This document shows positions 46,008 to 57,599 of a stretch of DNA of 64,000 nucleotides, in pieces. Below the pieces are notes generated by a model. It ran no database searches. It worked only from the letters and a program-made list of their open reading frames with translations, and was not told where the DNA came from. The stretch lies in the NCBI GenBank assembly GCA_030015575.1, contig CM057344.1:186885044-186949043 (forward strand), given 5' to 3'. The translations under genes were made by a program, and so were the position numbers. The stretch comes from Agapanthus africanus (taxonomy: Eukaryota; Streptophyta; Magnoliopsida; Asparagales; Amaryllidaceae). Each line of letters opens with the position of its first letter. Position 1 is the first letter of the stretch.

Positions 46008-47005
46008 TGTTGGGGTTTGCTAGCACCCTGGCCATCTATCGTGGCCGATGCGGAACAAAAATTGGCATTCAAAAAAACTTGGCTCTAAGAAAACCCGTCA
46101 AGATCGAACCATAAACCTACACTAGCTACAAAAGACATTCTATCTAAAAAGTTAGAAGTGTTATACCGAATGAACCGTGTTCTTCGATCTTCTACCATCT
46201 TCCTTAGCTCCTTGAGGCGTCCTACATTGAACTTGGCCGTCGGTCTTCCTCCATCGAAGATGATCCACCCGAGGGATGTAGCTCATGGCTCTAGCTCCAC
46301 ACTATGAATCTAGTGAAGCAACTAGGGACTCTAGGTTTCTAATCTAGAGTACCTAGGATGTAGTGAAGTCTTCTATGAGTGTATCTATCTCACCTCCTCT
46401 CTTGATTCTCAACACATGAGATTGTAAAGAGGAGGTTGAAGATGAAGGTGGAGGAGCTCAAAAAAGGAAGTGAGGAGAGTGAAGCTAACGGTGAGAATAA
46501 AAATCCATCTCCAAAAATGAACCATCCAGCCAAGAGAAAACCATGAAGCACAGTTTTATGAAACTCATTTTTCCAATTTAAAAATCCAACCATGCTTGAA
46601 TAGTTTGCACAAATGAATTGTTAATTCATTTGTGCAACACTATAGAAGTATGGTTCTCACCATACTCCCCTCTCTCTTCCTTTACACATAATTTTCCATT
46701 AATAATAAATGGATAAATCTAAAATGAGGTGTCCACCTTCTAGAATGTTTTCCGTATAAATACGGATTACACTCTACTATATATGCATACCTGTATTCGT
46801 ACCGAAATACGAGTACCCAAAGAGATAGAATAACACAAAGAACATAATACTAGAATATACATATCGAAATACATATACGTAAATTATTAAATCAATACCT
46901 GATTTAATAATCCGGCTCAAACCCGAGCCGGCTAGTATTATCAACCGTCCGATTGAAAGTCCGGGTACATAGTACAATCAATTGATCGGTACCCTACACG
47001 TATCC
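46008..47005 (-). mobile_element. C5: partial copia C-family LTR, minus
   Basis: In element sense ends GCTAGCAAACCCCAACA and includes the GGACGGTTGATAATACTAGC stretch. Its upstream half is missing; the cut is at the start of C6. Confidence 0.75.
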
Positions 47006-48525
47006 TGTTGGCTATAGTGCCCTCAAGTCAATTATTGGATCGCAAGCACGCGATTGCAATGATTAAGGGATGACCTATACCGGTAGAACAGTCTTACTCG
47101 AGATGATAGTATGTTGTTTAGTTTGTCTTTATCATCGTGTACATGCTTCAGGTGACATTACAGATCACTATTATATATTGATAGAGCCCATAGGATTCTT
47201 GCTTGACTACCAGCAGTATGATGGCAATCATATACGTGAGAGTTGGGTGGTCTATAAGCACATCCTTAAAAATGTCCCTAGTCGTGGGAGTTTCGAGACT
47301 GGGCATCGATACTCCAAGAGTAGACTAGTGTATACTGATCGAGACCCCGATGAGGAGCGGTGGCCGGTCTCACAAGCCACTGGTGTCAGTTGGTTCACCT
47401 AAGATGTATACAGGTGCTCATTGGGTTATGAGTACACCGGACGGACTCGCCGGGAACATGCTAGTTGGTATTATACCTATTGTCAGATAGCAGTTCCCTG
47501 GTGACATGTGTACAGGTTAGTCTATCGACCTGAGATCGTCATTTGTCTCGTGTGAGTTCCCACTTTGCTTTGATTACTACCCTACCATAGCTCAAAGGAG
47601 TCGTGCAAACAGGTTTTAGTTAGGTATAGTCCCGAGCCACATGGAGGCAGTGAGAGGATCGTCAGGGGATTCGTCTCTCCCGGTATTGGGGGTTGATATC
47701 GCGGTATGCACGGGTAGCCATCACCAGAAATCCTTGGCCAAGGTAGTCAAGAATTACTGATTCGGGTTAGTAGTTTCTAAGGTGGTGATGGGCTTCATAC
47801 CGACACTAAATGTCGCGTTATTAGGAGTCTGACTTTATTCACCCCTAAATTCGATATGTGATACTCATAGACGAACGGACCGGACTGTACGGATGTTGTC
47901 ACTGTCAGGCTCAGTAGGGTTTCAGGATGAGTTTGCTCGTCGGCCTCCCTTTCGCTCAATACCTGGGTAGCCGTTACGTACAGCTAGTGCCACTGACATG
48001 CTTATGGTTAAACCCACTGCCAGCGTATTGACGAGTCTTTAGAGTCCCACACAGAGGGTTTCACTGCTTCGGGCGAAACGTTGTAGAGGCCGTATGGTTT
48101 TATGGCAGGGTTCGATCATATACGTGCACTAGTGCATGGATCATGATTGGATGGATAATACTAGTGGTCTTTGGTTTAAGCCAGATCCTAGTATTATATT
48201 GTTGGATTATTTTCGTCTCGTTGTATTCGTATTCGGTCGGAATACGGATGCGGGTATATATATACGGATGAGGGGTATTCTTGTAATTCGTTACAAGTTT
48301 ACTTTAGATAATGACATTTCATTTTGTTATTAAACATTTTGGTTTAAATGTTTGCTTAGAATGGAAAGTGTGACTCATTATTCTTGCATGCTCACTTGGT
48401 GACTCATGGTGGTGGGTCATGGTAGCATGATGTGTGTTTTGTTGTGTTGTAAGATATTTGTGTAAGAAATTTTTTCTTGAGTTGGTTTTCTTGAGTTGCT
48501 AGCACTCTACAGTATTACTCACAAC

Positions 48526-50261
48526 AAAACAACACACACACACAACAACAACAACAACTGAGCCTTTTATCCCAGGCATATGGGGTAGGCTACATGAACC
48601 AACATGAGAATCACGCCGGGTCCAGCACATGAATCCTCCGCCTCCACTCACTCTTATCGAACAATATACTTTCATTGAGTCCTTTGGCAACCATATCGTT
48701 TCGTATCACCTCCATCCATATTTTCTTCGGTCTCCCTTTTGCTCTTTTGCCATTTCCCATATCGAGAGTATCTATTCGTCGAACCGGTGCTTCCATAGGT
48801 CTGCGTTGCACATGACCAAACCATCTTAGCCGGTTTTCCCGCATCTTCTCCTCCACGGGTGATACACCAACGTTTGCACGAATATCCTCATTTCGCACCT
48901 TATCTTTTCTAGTGTTACCGCACATCCAACGAAGCATGCGCATCTCCGCTACGTGCATCTTATGTGTATGATGCTTCTTAGGAGCCCAGCATTCTGTACC
49001 AAATAATAAGGCAGGCCGAATAGCGCTCCGATAAAACTTCCCTTTCAATTTTAACGGAAAGTTACGATCATACAAAATCTCTGTTGCACCCTCCATTTCA
49101 ACCAACCAGCTTGGATCCTTTGATTAACATCACTATCGATCTCCCCGTTCTTTTAGATGATGGAACCTAGATATCTAAACCGGTCGCTCGGTGATATCTA
49201 TTGCCCTTCCAATGTTATACCAATATGGTTTTGACTTCTCTGGTTACTAAATTTGCAATGCATATATGCTGTCTTGGACCTGCTCAATCTGAATCCCCAA
49301 GATTCCAATGTTTGCCTCCATAATTCCAATTTGGCATTAACCCCTGCTTTCGTCTCATTTACTAGAACAATATCATCAGCGAATAGCATACACCAAGGTA
49401 CCTCATCTTGGATAGTTCTAGTAAGCTTATCCATCACGATGGTAAACAGGAATGGACTTAATGCGGATCCTTGATGTAAACCAATTATAATCGGAAAATC
49501 ACTCGTTAAGCAACCGCAAGTTCTGACATTTGCCGCTACTCCACTGTACATATCCTTGATTATGTCAATATACATGATAGGGACCCCCTTCTTCATCATT
49601 GTCCCCTATAATACCTCTCTACGTAGCTTGCCGTACGCTTTTTCTAAATCAATAAATATCATATGCAAATATCTTTTCCTCTCTCGAAAACGCTCGACAA
49701 GTTGACGAAGCAACTGAATAGCCTCTGTCGTCGATCGTCCAGGCATGAACCCAAACTGGTTCTCTGTTATCTTAATATCCTTCCTTAGCCTGTGTTCAAT
49801 CACTCTCTCCCAAAGTTTCATGGTGTGACGCATAAGTTTTATTCCACGGTAGTTTGAGCAACTTTGAATGTCACCCTTGTTCTTGTAGATAGGTACAAGG
49901 ATACTTTTCCTCCATTCATTTGGCATCTTTTTTGTCTGCCAAATCTTATTAAACAGATCCGTCAGCCATTTAACACCTATTTCTTCTAAGCATCTCCAAA
50001 TCTCGATAGGAATCCCGTCAGGACCAACCGCTTTTCTTAAACTCATTCTGTTTAAAGCTTCTTTAATCTCAAGTAGTCTTATTTTACGCATGAAATCACG
50101 GTTTATATCTTGAGATTGAATGACAAGTCCATCCAAATTCTTAGTAAAGGTCTCATTGAACAATTTGTCAAAATAATCTCTCCATCTTTCCTTGATATCC
50201 TCATCTCGAACTAAAACCTTCTGATTTTCATTTTTGACACACTTCACCGCACGCACACACA
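48526..50261 (-). mobile_element. 5'-truncated RTE-type LINE inside C6 LTR
   Basis: Minus strand. The 3' end has the plant RTE signature (CATATGCCTGGGATAAAAGG followed by a GTT repeat tail). A candidate duplication ACTCACAAC flanks it (48517-48525, 50262-50270), though local CA repeats make this uncertain. The endonuclease half is missing. Confidence 0.85.
48611..50250 (-). pseudogene. LINE reverse transcriptase, truncated
   Basis: A non-LTR RT copies its own RNA at a nicked target. In order on the minus strand: AVGPDGIPIEIW, the NYRGIKLM block, NQFGFMPGRSTTEAI, the IFIDLEKAYGKL block, QGSALSPFLFT, the catalytic FADDIVL, the thumb region (ECWAPKKHH, RMLRWMCGNTRKD) and the C-terminus RRIHVLDPA. 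There is a stop after REVL (49606-49608) and a frameshift between 49198 and 49105. The endonuclease domain is absent, so it is dead. Confidence 0.85.
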
Positions 50262-50830
50262 ACTCACAACTCACAAAAAAAAGGTAGATACTCGAGGCAG
50301 CCGCATTTCTTATTTTACACAACACACACACACACACAACTCACAAAAAAAAGGCAGCCGCATTTCTTTAGTTGCTTTTTTCTTTTGCTTCACACTTTCT
50401 TCTCCCATGGCATCTTCTTCAACCTCCACTCAAACCCACTCATGAGTTGAGAATCCTTAGGTGTATTGAGACAAAGTAATCACACACACTCTCTACTTCA
50501 TCTTGGCTATCTAGGTTAGCAAACTAGATACTCGAGTTCCTTCGGTTTTGAGATAGAAGCCCATATTACTAACCCTCGATGTGGATCTTCTTCGATCTGG
50601 GGAGACCGGAGATCAAACATGATCGAGGAAGCCACAAGGAGCTTGGGACAGAGGTTGAAGACCGAAGGACACGGATCGTTCGGTATAACCTCTCTAAACT
50701 CCTTTCATATAGCTAGTATAGGGTTAATGGTACGATCCGTAGATTAGGGTTCCGTTAGCACCGGTTTTTTAAATTTTTTGTTCCGCATTTGGCCACGGAT
50801 TGATGGCCGGGGCGCTGGCGTAACCCAACA

Positions 50831-52108
50831 TGGTATCAGAGCTAACCGATTAACCATATACTAGTTGTTTTAGACGATATTAAAGTATCGAAACCGAAAC
50901 AACTCCGAAACAATACCAACTCATATTCCATTCTCTGTCAAATTTTTCTGAGTCCTAAAAAAATATTTAAGCAATTGCAGAAGACTACCTGTATGACCAC
51001 TAGAACACACCCCAAACACGAACCCCAGATTCAAAAATTGGACCGGCCAGATCACCCAAAATTCTGAGGTGGCCGGTTTTGTTAAAGCTTCTGGACTTGA
51101 TTTTTGTGGTGTGGTCTAGTCTCTGGAATATTAGTTCAGTGGCATTGCTAGTTTAGCCCAATTTGGATATGGTTTTATCTATTAGTTTGGGGCTATTCGG
51201 GGTTATTTCGAAGTCGATATTTCTAACACTGTTTAAAGTTTACAGTACATGCATTACTATCTGCGACCGTGAATGTCATTAGAGCGGTACAACTTTTCTA
51301 ATTGCTATAGTTCTTTTAGACGGGTTTGCGAACGTGGCATTCACGTTGATGTTCTATGTTGTGCTGTGTTTGTTGGCTGAATCGTCATATTGGATAGCTT
51401 AGATGCAATGTTAGTACAGTTTAGTTTCATTTGTGCATTTCATATCGCGGGGCGAGCGCCCGACATGTGGACTGCCGTCACTGCCTGTTTGTATATTATT
51501 TGTTTGGGGCACGACCGGGTTAAGGTCGATGTCACCGTTGTACATATTTTTCTTTTCTGTACTAGGATTACCCCACGATAGAGTGCACGGATAGCCGAGT
51601 TCTGGAGGGCAACAGGTCCGCATCTCATGGCGTTGAGACGGAGGGAGCCTCACTCTAGAATTGGTGGGCCATTCGCCGCACTCGTAGGGGGTACAGGTTG
51701 AACCAAGGAAGAGTGCTCAAGTTACCGGATTCCGTGAAGTGCCGGGTGGCCCATTCACTTTTATGAAGGGGGTTGCCTCACTTCTGGTTTTGGCGGGTAA
51801 CTTGCCGCGCTCGTAGGCGTCTAGGTTTTCAATGCACAGGCTATCCACACGACCCGGGGAACGTCGGGTTTCACTTGCGGCTCTAAGAAAACGCGGGGCT
51901 CCCAGATTATCTGTATTGTTCTGTGATACTTATCGCTTATTTATGATGTTGTATTTATCATGCCTGGAGCGATTATTATATATTGTTATATATATACTAG
52001 TAGATGTTGTATATGTTTTTCACCCGCGCTAGTCCATCCCCCGCTCTGTCGTTAGTTAAGTAACCTAACGGGTGATGACGGGGCCCAGTAGCGAATGCGG
52101 ATGTCATA
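50831..52108 (+). other. C6 primer site and leader (truncated)
   Basis: The primer site TGGTATCAGAGC is at 50831-50842. The leader is homologous to C1 about 5950-7230 (GCGACCGTGAATGTCATT, GGACTGCCGTCACTGCCTG, GTTAGTTAAGTAACCTAACGGG). The match ends at about 52108 where G2 begins, so pol and the 3' LTR are absent. In place of the CCGCGG motif there is ACCGGCCAGATCACC ... GGTGGCCGGT (51042-51077). Confidence 0.75.
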
Positions 52109-52534
52109 TACGTACATCATGTCGCGGAAAGTCTACCATTCTATGGGTTGATCAAGACGGCTTTCTTCCGCCTTCCACCAGACCCGTGCATTGTCCGTGA
52201 GCTGTAATTTCACAACACGAACCCAAGCTATCTCTGGCACTTATGCTATTGCCAGATCATCTTCGATGCTCTGAGCCCATTGCTCAGCTTCCAGTGGGCT
52301 CTCTTTTCCTGAGAACTGTTTAGGGTGCAAAGCTCTGAATTGCTTCACCCCAGATTATTCTGCCTCTGGACGGTTCATTAAAAGAGCGGTTTGCTGCTGC
52401 TGTCCTTCTAGGAGGCTGTAGATCGCCTCAAGCAGAACCGTCTGCTCGTTGATCGGAGTAGCTATGGCAGGTGTAATTGGTAGGGGTGGTGGAGTGTTGT
52501 TGAAGTTAGTGCTGGTGTTGTTTGGGGAATCCAT
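52108..52534 (-). pseudogene. gag: G2 gypsy gag fragment
   Basis: On the minus strand from ATG at 52534: MDSPNNTSTNFNNTPPPLPI, a Gln-rich stretch, then the chromovirus-like gag signature FRALHPKQFSGKESPLEAEQW, ARVWWKAEESR and W*TFRDMMY. Three in-frame stops, and the fragment is cut at 52108 by the C6 leader junction. About 140 residues of capsid domain remain. This segment is too short for the track but its gag identity is fairly clear. Confidence 0.7.
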
Positions 52535-52726
52535 AACCTTGGAAGGAAGATTTGGGTTAGGATAGATTCAAAATATATGAAATGATAAGATTCAAGGAAT
52601 ATGAATTGTAAAGAATGTTTTCAGTTGCTGGTTCTTGTGTTATATTGCTTAGGTTGTTCACGCGGAACAGAACTGCATGGTAAGGTTCCATACAGCTCTG
52701 ACCTGCATGGACCGCCAACAAAACCT
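52535..52726 (-). other. G2 short leader
   Basis: About 190 bp between gag and the presumed LTR end. No clean primer site is seen at the LTR border; GGTCAGAGCT lies about 20 bp inside. Confidence 0.4.
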
Positions 52727-54772
52727 GTCACGCCCCGCTTCCCACTATACATGCAGAGGACGCGACGAGACCGCTATGTATTTACTCTGAAGTAAATACG
52801 CTAAGCGTATCTAAGCAATATAAAGGAAAAATACACAAGAGACAAATGTAATGAACAGCAACTTTATTTATTCACATTCTTTTTACAATACATGAAAAAG
52901 TATATACATCTAAATGAAGACAATGCCTAAACAGTGGCATAACATAAATGTAAAGTACTGAAATGAAATGTGTACAATGAATCTAAAGCTCTGGGTCGTA
53001 GGCTAGCTGATCCAAGTCCTTGCTGGTAGGCTCGATCTCCTGAGTGTCCGAATCACCTGACAACATTCCAAAGAAGAAAGAGAAGGAATGTCGTCAGCGA
53101 ACGATCGCTCGGTAAGTCCCAAAGATAAGGGAGAAGTAGAATAGACATAAAGAGAAAGTGTAGCTTTTAAAGTTGTATTATATTATTATACTGTTGTATT
53201 TAGTGTTGACGCTGTTGTTAACGTAAGATCAAGGGTGAATGTCAACCAATCTCAAGAGTGTTCTCGAACCCAACAGGCTGTAATCCAGGAGTAGGGAACC
53301 ATGGGCCCGAATCCAATGTTAGTAATGGGACTTCAACCTAGTGTTGAAGTATTCCAAACTCAATAGGCTGTAATTCAGGAGCAAAGAAACATGGGCCCTC
53401 ATAATAGCTTACTTATGTTAGTAGACATGGATTCATGATCTAGGGGGACACTTGAGATTTTGTTGGATTCACGCATGAACTACCCTAATACCCCGTGTAT
53501 TTATTGTATTGATAGTAATGATTGTACTGATGGTATTGTATTGTATTGTATTGTAAATTGAATTGTATAGATGGATGACTTGCCGAAACCATGATATCAG
53601 TAAATGGATGTAACTGGAGAATCATGGATGTGACTGGAGAATCATGTAAATGGAAGTATATCCATTATTCGGTTCAGTCAATATGGATTGAATAGATTGA
53701 ACAGATTGATTATATCGAATCATGGATTCATATTGGATTGTAGTTGGTACTTGAATCATATTCAAGTCAGATTATTTATAATGTGACTCAGTCTGAGTCA
53801 GAACAATTAGAAAAGAAATTGAAGTCCTGAATTAGGTTCTGATGTTATCGGTAACCGCTGCACATGGGCGGCAGGATTTGTGTCTTTTCAAAGACGATTA
53901 CCGTGTTGATAACACCGTTTGTTAAGTTGTCTACTTTAAATAGGCAAGCACTCATATCTCCGGCTCCCTGAGGCTCAAGAGACTGGTCCCGCTTAAACCT
54001 ATATTTACTAGGGTCCTTATTGTAATTTATAAAACTTGAGGGGGTTTTACGTAAAAATAATTTTGTATAATTTTCAAAATACACCTCAAGTATTTAATTA
54101 TTGTCTTTAGGGTTTTCATAGATGTAGATTTTATATATGTAACATTTCTAGTGAGATAAACCTAATTTCATAATATAAGGTATTTAATTGTAAAGAATTG
54201 AACTTGTATAGAATTGCATGGTATTTTCATGTAAAGTGATTCTTTTGATTTAGAAAAGTTGGAATATTTATAATATATCAAAATAGATGTTTTGATAATA
54301 CATATATAAATATTTATAAAATAATTAAATTTATTATTTATCTAAAAATCACATTTTCTTAAGATATTTGTATTTTAAATCTTTCGAGACCGAATGCTCC
54401 TTGCGGAGGTCTGCATCTCACACTACTAAGCCCGAGGATGTGCGATAATCCACACCATCTCGGACAGGTTCCCCAAATGGGTTATAGCGGCGCTTTGCAA
54501 AGATTTGTGTAAAATACGTAATCTTGTGAAAATAGTTTTTATAAGTTAAAGGTAGTTTTGTGTAAAACGGTATTTTCCCGAATCTATATTTCCCAAAAGG
54601 AGTTCTATGTTGCATATGAGTGTTGTGAAGAGGTAGGTCATTACCTCGTGATCTATCTAAAGGTATAGAAAGATTAATGATGTTTTAAAGTCGAAACTAA
54701 ACTACATGGTATTTTTCTGGAAAAAATAAGCAGTAAAAGTAACAAAATGAAATATTTTGCTATGAAACCCGT
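52727..54772 (-). repeat. G2 probable LTR and unassigned sequence
   Basis: In element sense ends GAAGCGGGGCGTGACA, a typical gypsy LTR end. The other end is not found: B2 leader sequence begins at 54773. It contains an imperfect tandem pair (53263-53310 and 53351-53397, AGGCTGTAATCCAGGAG), a 20-bp tandem (53608-53648, TGGAGAATCATG) and a short ATTGT repeat near 53535. No coding signal seen. Confidence 0.5.
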
Positions 54773-55404
54773 TCACATGTGGCACGCCGTACTGCCCCAA
54801 ACCCGAAGGTTCAAAAGGCAGTTCAAGACGGTCACATAATCGAGTTAAGGTTTGTTGTCTTCTAGAGGGTCCACCGCTTAACTTGTACAATTTTCCGAAA
54901 GATTTAAACCCAGTAAAAATTCAACGCTTGAAAGTTTGCCGTGCCGGGATAAAATGGGTTAATGATATCCGTTCAACTAGTTTAACAGTTTCTAAATATC
55001 CGGAAAGAAATACGAATTTAAAATTTCCGATCGAGTCTACTATTACAAAACAAGTCCCAGAATTTTCAACACTTGAAACAGATTAAAAATACCCAGAAGC
55101 ATCAACAAGCACCTACGGACATTACCATAAAATCCACGTGTCACAATCCTATCAATCCGCCGCGGAACCGCCGCGCAAGGCATACTGGCGCCGCGGTTCC
55201 GCCGCCGTTTGATCGAATTAGGGGCTCGGGTTTTATGGTAATTCTTAGAATTCCCTGCTGATTTTTTTACATATTTTTAATTCAGAAAAATCCCAAAATT
55301 TAGAAAATTTCCAGAGAGGGGTCTAGTTTCGTCGTTTCGGGTTCGATCGGAGTTTTAACTTCGTAAACACATCGCCTAATGCTCTAGCTAGGCTCGGATA
55401 CCAC
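54773..55404 (-). mobile_element. B2 second leader copy (truncated)
   Basis: 632 bp, nearly identical (about six differences) to 62901-63532, including the twin motif (55157-55207) and a mutated primer site (GCTCGGATACCA at 55392-55403). It lies beyond the 3' LTR of B2, in the same orientation. Confidence 0.85.
55157..55207 (-). promoter_or_regulatory. Twin CCGCGG palindrome, B2 extra leader
   Basis: Arms CCGCCGCGGAACCGCCGC and GCCGCGGTTCCGCCGC, centres 31 bp apart. CACGTG at 55135-55140. Confidence 0.65.
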
Positions 55405-57583
55405 TGTAGGGTTCCTAGGCACTCTTGTGAAGGTTCAAAAGGCATCAAACATGCCCGGATAAAAATTTAGACGTGCTGAACAACCCAAAGCCGGGATCTT
55501 TGCTAGATTATTAGGGTTAAACATGCAAGATGATAACTTTTATCTAAGTGTGAGGGATTACAACCTTTGTAGTCCGCTCCTTCGCTTCACAAGCTCCGAG
55601 TAGAAGTCCCTTTGCCGCGATCCACGATCTCCCGGACTCATGAGAGGCTCCACGACTCGAACGATCCATTCTCGCTTGAAGTATTCCAAATCTCCGATGA
55701 TCTACCTTGAAGTTGCAAAGACTCAAGCTTTCTCACTCTTATGAGATGAACACACTAATCTCAAGGGCTAGATGAGATGAGGATGAGAGAGTAGTAATTT
55801 TGCTTTCTTTTTAAATCATTTTCTCATATTTATTCATCACATAAAGAAAATCAAGTGAGCTTCTTCAAGAGAGAATAAGAAGATGATCATGATAAAAATC
55901 CTTTTGTGATGAATAGAAATAAAAGTATATGATTGAAGTATTAACCATGGTCAAGGATGAGTGGCTAAGAATGAGTAGAGAATAAACTAGAGTTAGGGTT
56001 TGGTTGGGTTAAAAATGTGTCATCCATAAATATCTTAACCATGACAAAAGAATAAAGCTTCTAGAATGTGCATGAAGCTACTAACCCAAATCAAACCCTA
56101 ACCTCAATTAATCATCCTTAAACATGTTTAACAATTAATCATATCATGTCACAATAATATATATCACATATATATTATATATTTGCAACAAAAGAAAATA
56201 ATACTATTAACATATATCGCATATATATCAATGTATCATCCAATGAGAAAATGAAATAATAAAGCGAGCCCATATTAGATAATGTAATAATATATCATAT
56301 ATATATTATTATACATTAAATCATCGAATCAACACTTGATCCAACGATCCGGCTATATCGAATATAACCGACTAATATATCATGTACCGATTCATCGAAT
56401 CAACACTTGATCCGATGTCCCGATTCATATCTAAATATCGCGAGAATATAATACGGTATCTCATATCGCATTATTCTCGGTCCTGCACATATCACATATG
56501 TGCCTCTACTCCGTTTCTCCTGAGCCAAGAAACCTCTGTGTAGGACTCTAAAGAATCGTCAATACGCCGGTAGCAGGTGATGATCATATCAAACACCCAC
56601 AAGCTGCAAGCGGTCAGCTAAACGTAACAGCCACCCAGGTATTGAGCGATCAGAAGATCAACAAGCTAGCCTGTGCGTTCTCCTGTGAATCCAACCAGTA
56701 ACACTCCCGTACAGTCCGGTCTGTTCGTCTGATATGTCGCATATCAAGTCTAGGGGTGGTATACGTCAGACCCCAGTAACCGATAAGTCGTGTCGATGTG
56801 TGGCTCATAACGGGTCGAGAAACTACTGGTAACACTTACCAGTAAATCTCTATATCAGCCCTGGCCAGGGACTTCCAGTTATAGCCAATCGAACACAGCA
56901 CAACATCAACTCCCTATACCGGGAGAGACGAATCCCCTCCTATCGCTCATTGCCTCCATGTGATTCGGGACTGTACCCAAAAGCCACCGTTTTGCACGCC
57001 CTCTTGGACGTGGTAAGGTGGAAATCAAAGCACAGTGGGAATCACACAAGACTCTATGACGATCTCGGGTCTACAGACTACCCTGTACCAGTGTCACCGG
57101 AGAACTGCCATCTGACGTGTGGTATATCACCATCTGGGAGTTCTCGGCGAGTCCGTCCAGTGTACCCAGTCTCCACTGAGCACCCGTACACCATCTCTGA
57201 TGTCAAACACCGATGGATATGGGATCATCCATCGCCCATCATATGGGTCAAGATGCGTATACGCTAGTCTACTCTGGTGTATCGATGCCCTGTCTCGATA
57301 TACCCTCGACTAGGAACAGTTATAGGATGTACTCATCGACTACCGCGGCCCCACTAGTATGATCTCATCATAGTCCCAGTAGTCGAGTACAGATCCTAAG
57401 GGCTTTATCAACATGTGAGAGTAAAACAGTAAACCAATACAAGTCAACATGTTAAGATAAAGTGAAACCAAATAGCATACTATCATGACGAGCAAGAAAG
57501 TCATCTCTATATATATCCAAGCATCCATTATAATATACATCATATGTACAACAATGGCCTCTAGGGTATATACATAACTAACA
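55405..57583 (-). repeat. B2 3' LTR (shared, left)
   Basis: 2179 bp, starts on the plus strand TGTAGGGTTCC and ends ATAACTAACA. It is both the 3' LTR of B2 and the 5' LTR for the extra leader to its left. Core block near 56905-57030. Confidence 0.9.
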
Positions 57584-57599
57584 ATCTCCCACTTGCACT
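57584..57599 (-). other. B2 polypurine tract
   Basis: Element-sense AGTGCAAGTGGGAGAT; the pol stop codon (57598-57600) overlaps its edge. Confidence 0.75.

Larger units (their letters stand above)
47006..50830 (+). repeat. C6: copia 5' LTR (split by an RTE LINE)
   Basis: Starts TGTTGGCTATAGTGCCC and ends GCGTAACCCAACA, directly followed by TGGTATCAGAGCT (50831-50843). Leaving out the LINE (48526-50261) and one duplication copy gives about 2.08 kb, like C1. The 5' frame (47070-47402) is discussed under the LTR open frame. The core block is at 47560-47690. Bases 50266-50370 contain a local tandem repeat of CTCACAAAAAAAAGG plus GCAGCCGCATTTCTT. Confidence 0.8.

Noticed and set aside
48530-50340. 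CA and CAA repeats as independent microsatellites
   Set aside because: They are the LINE tail and its target-site surroundings.
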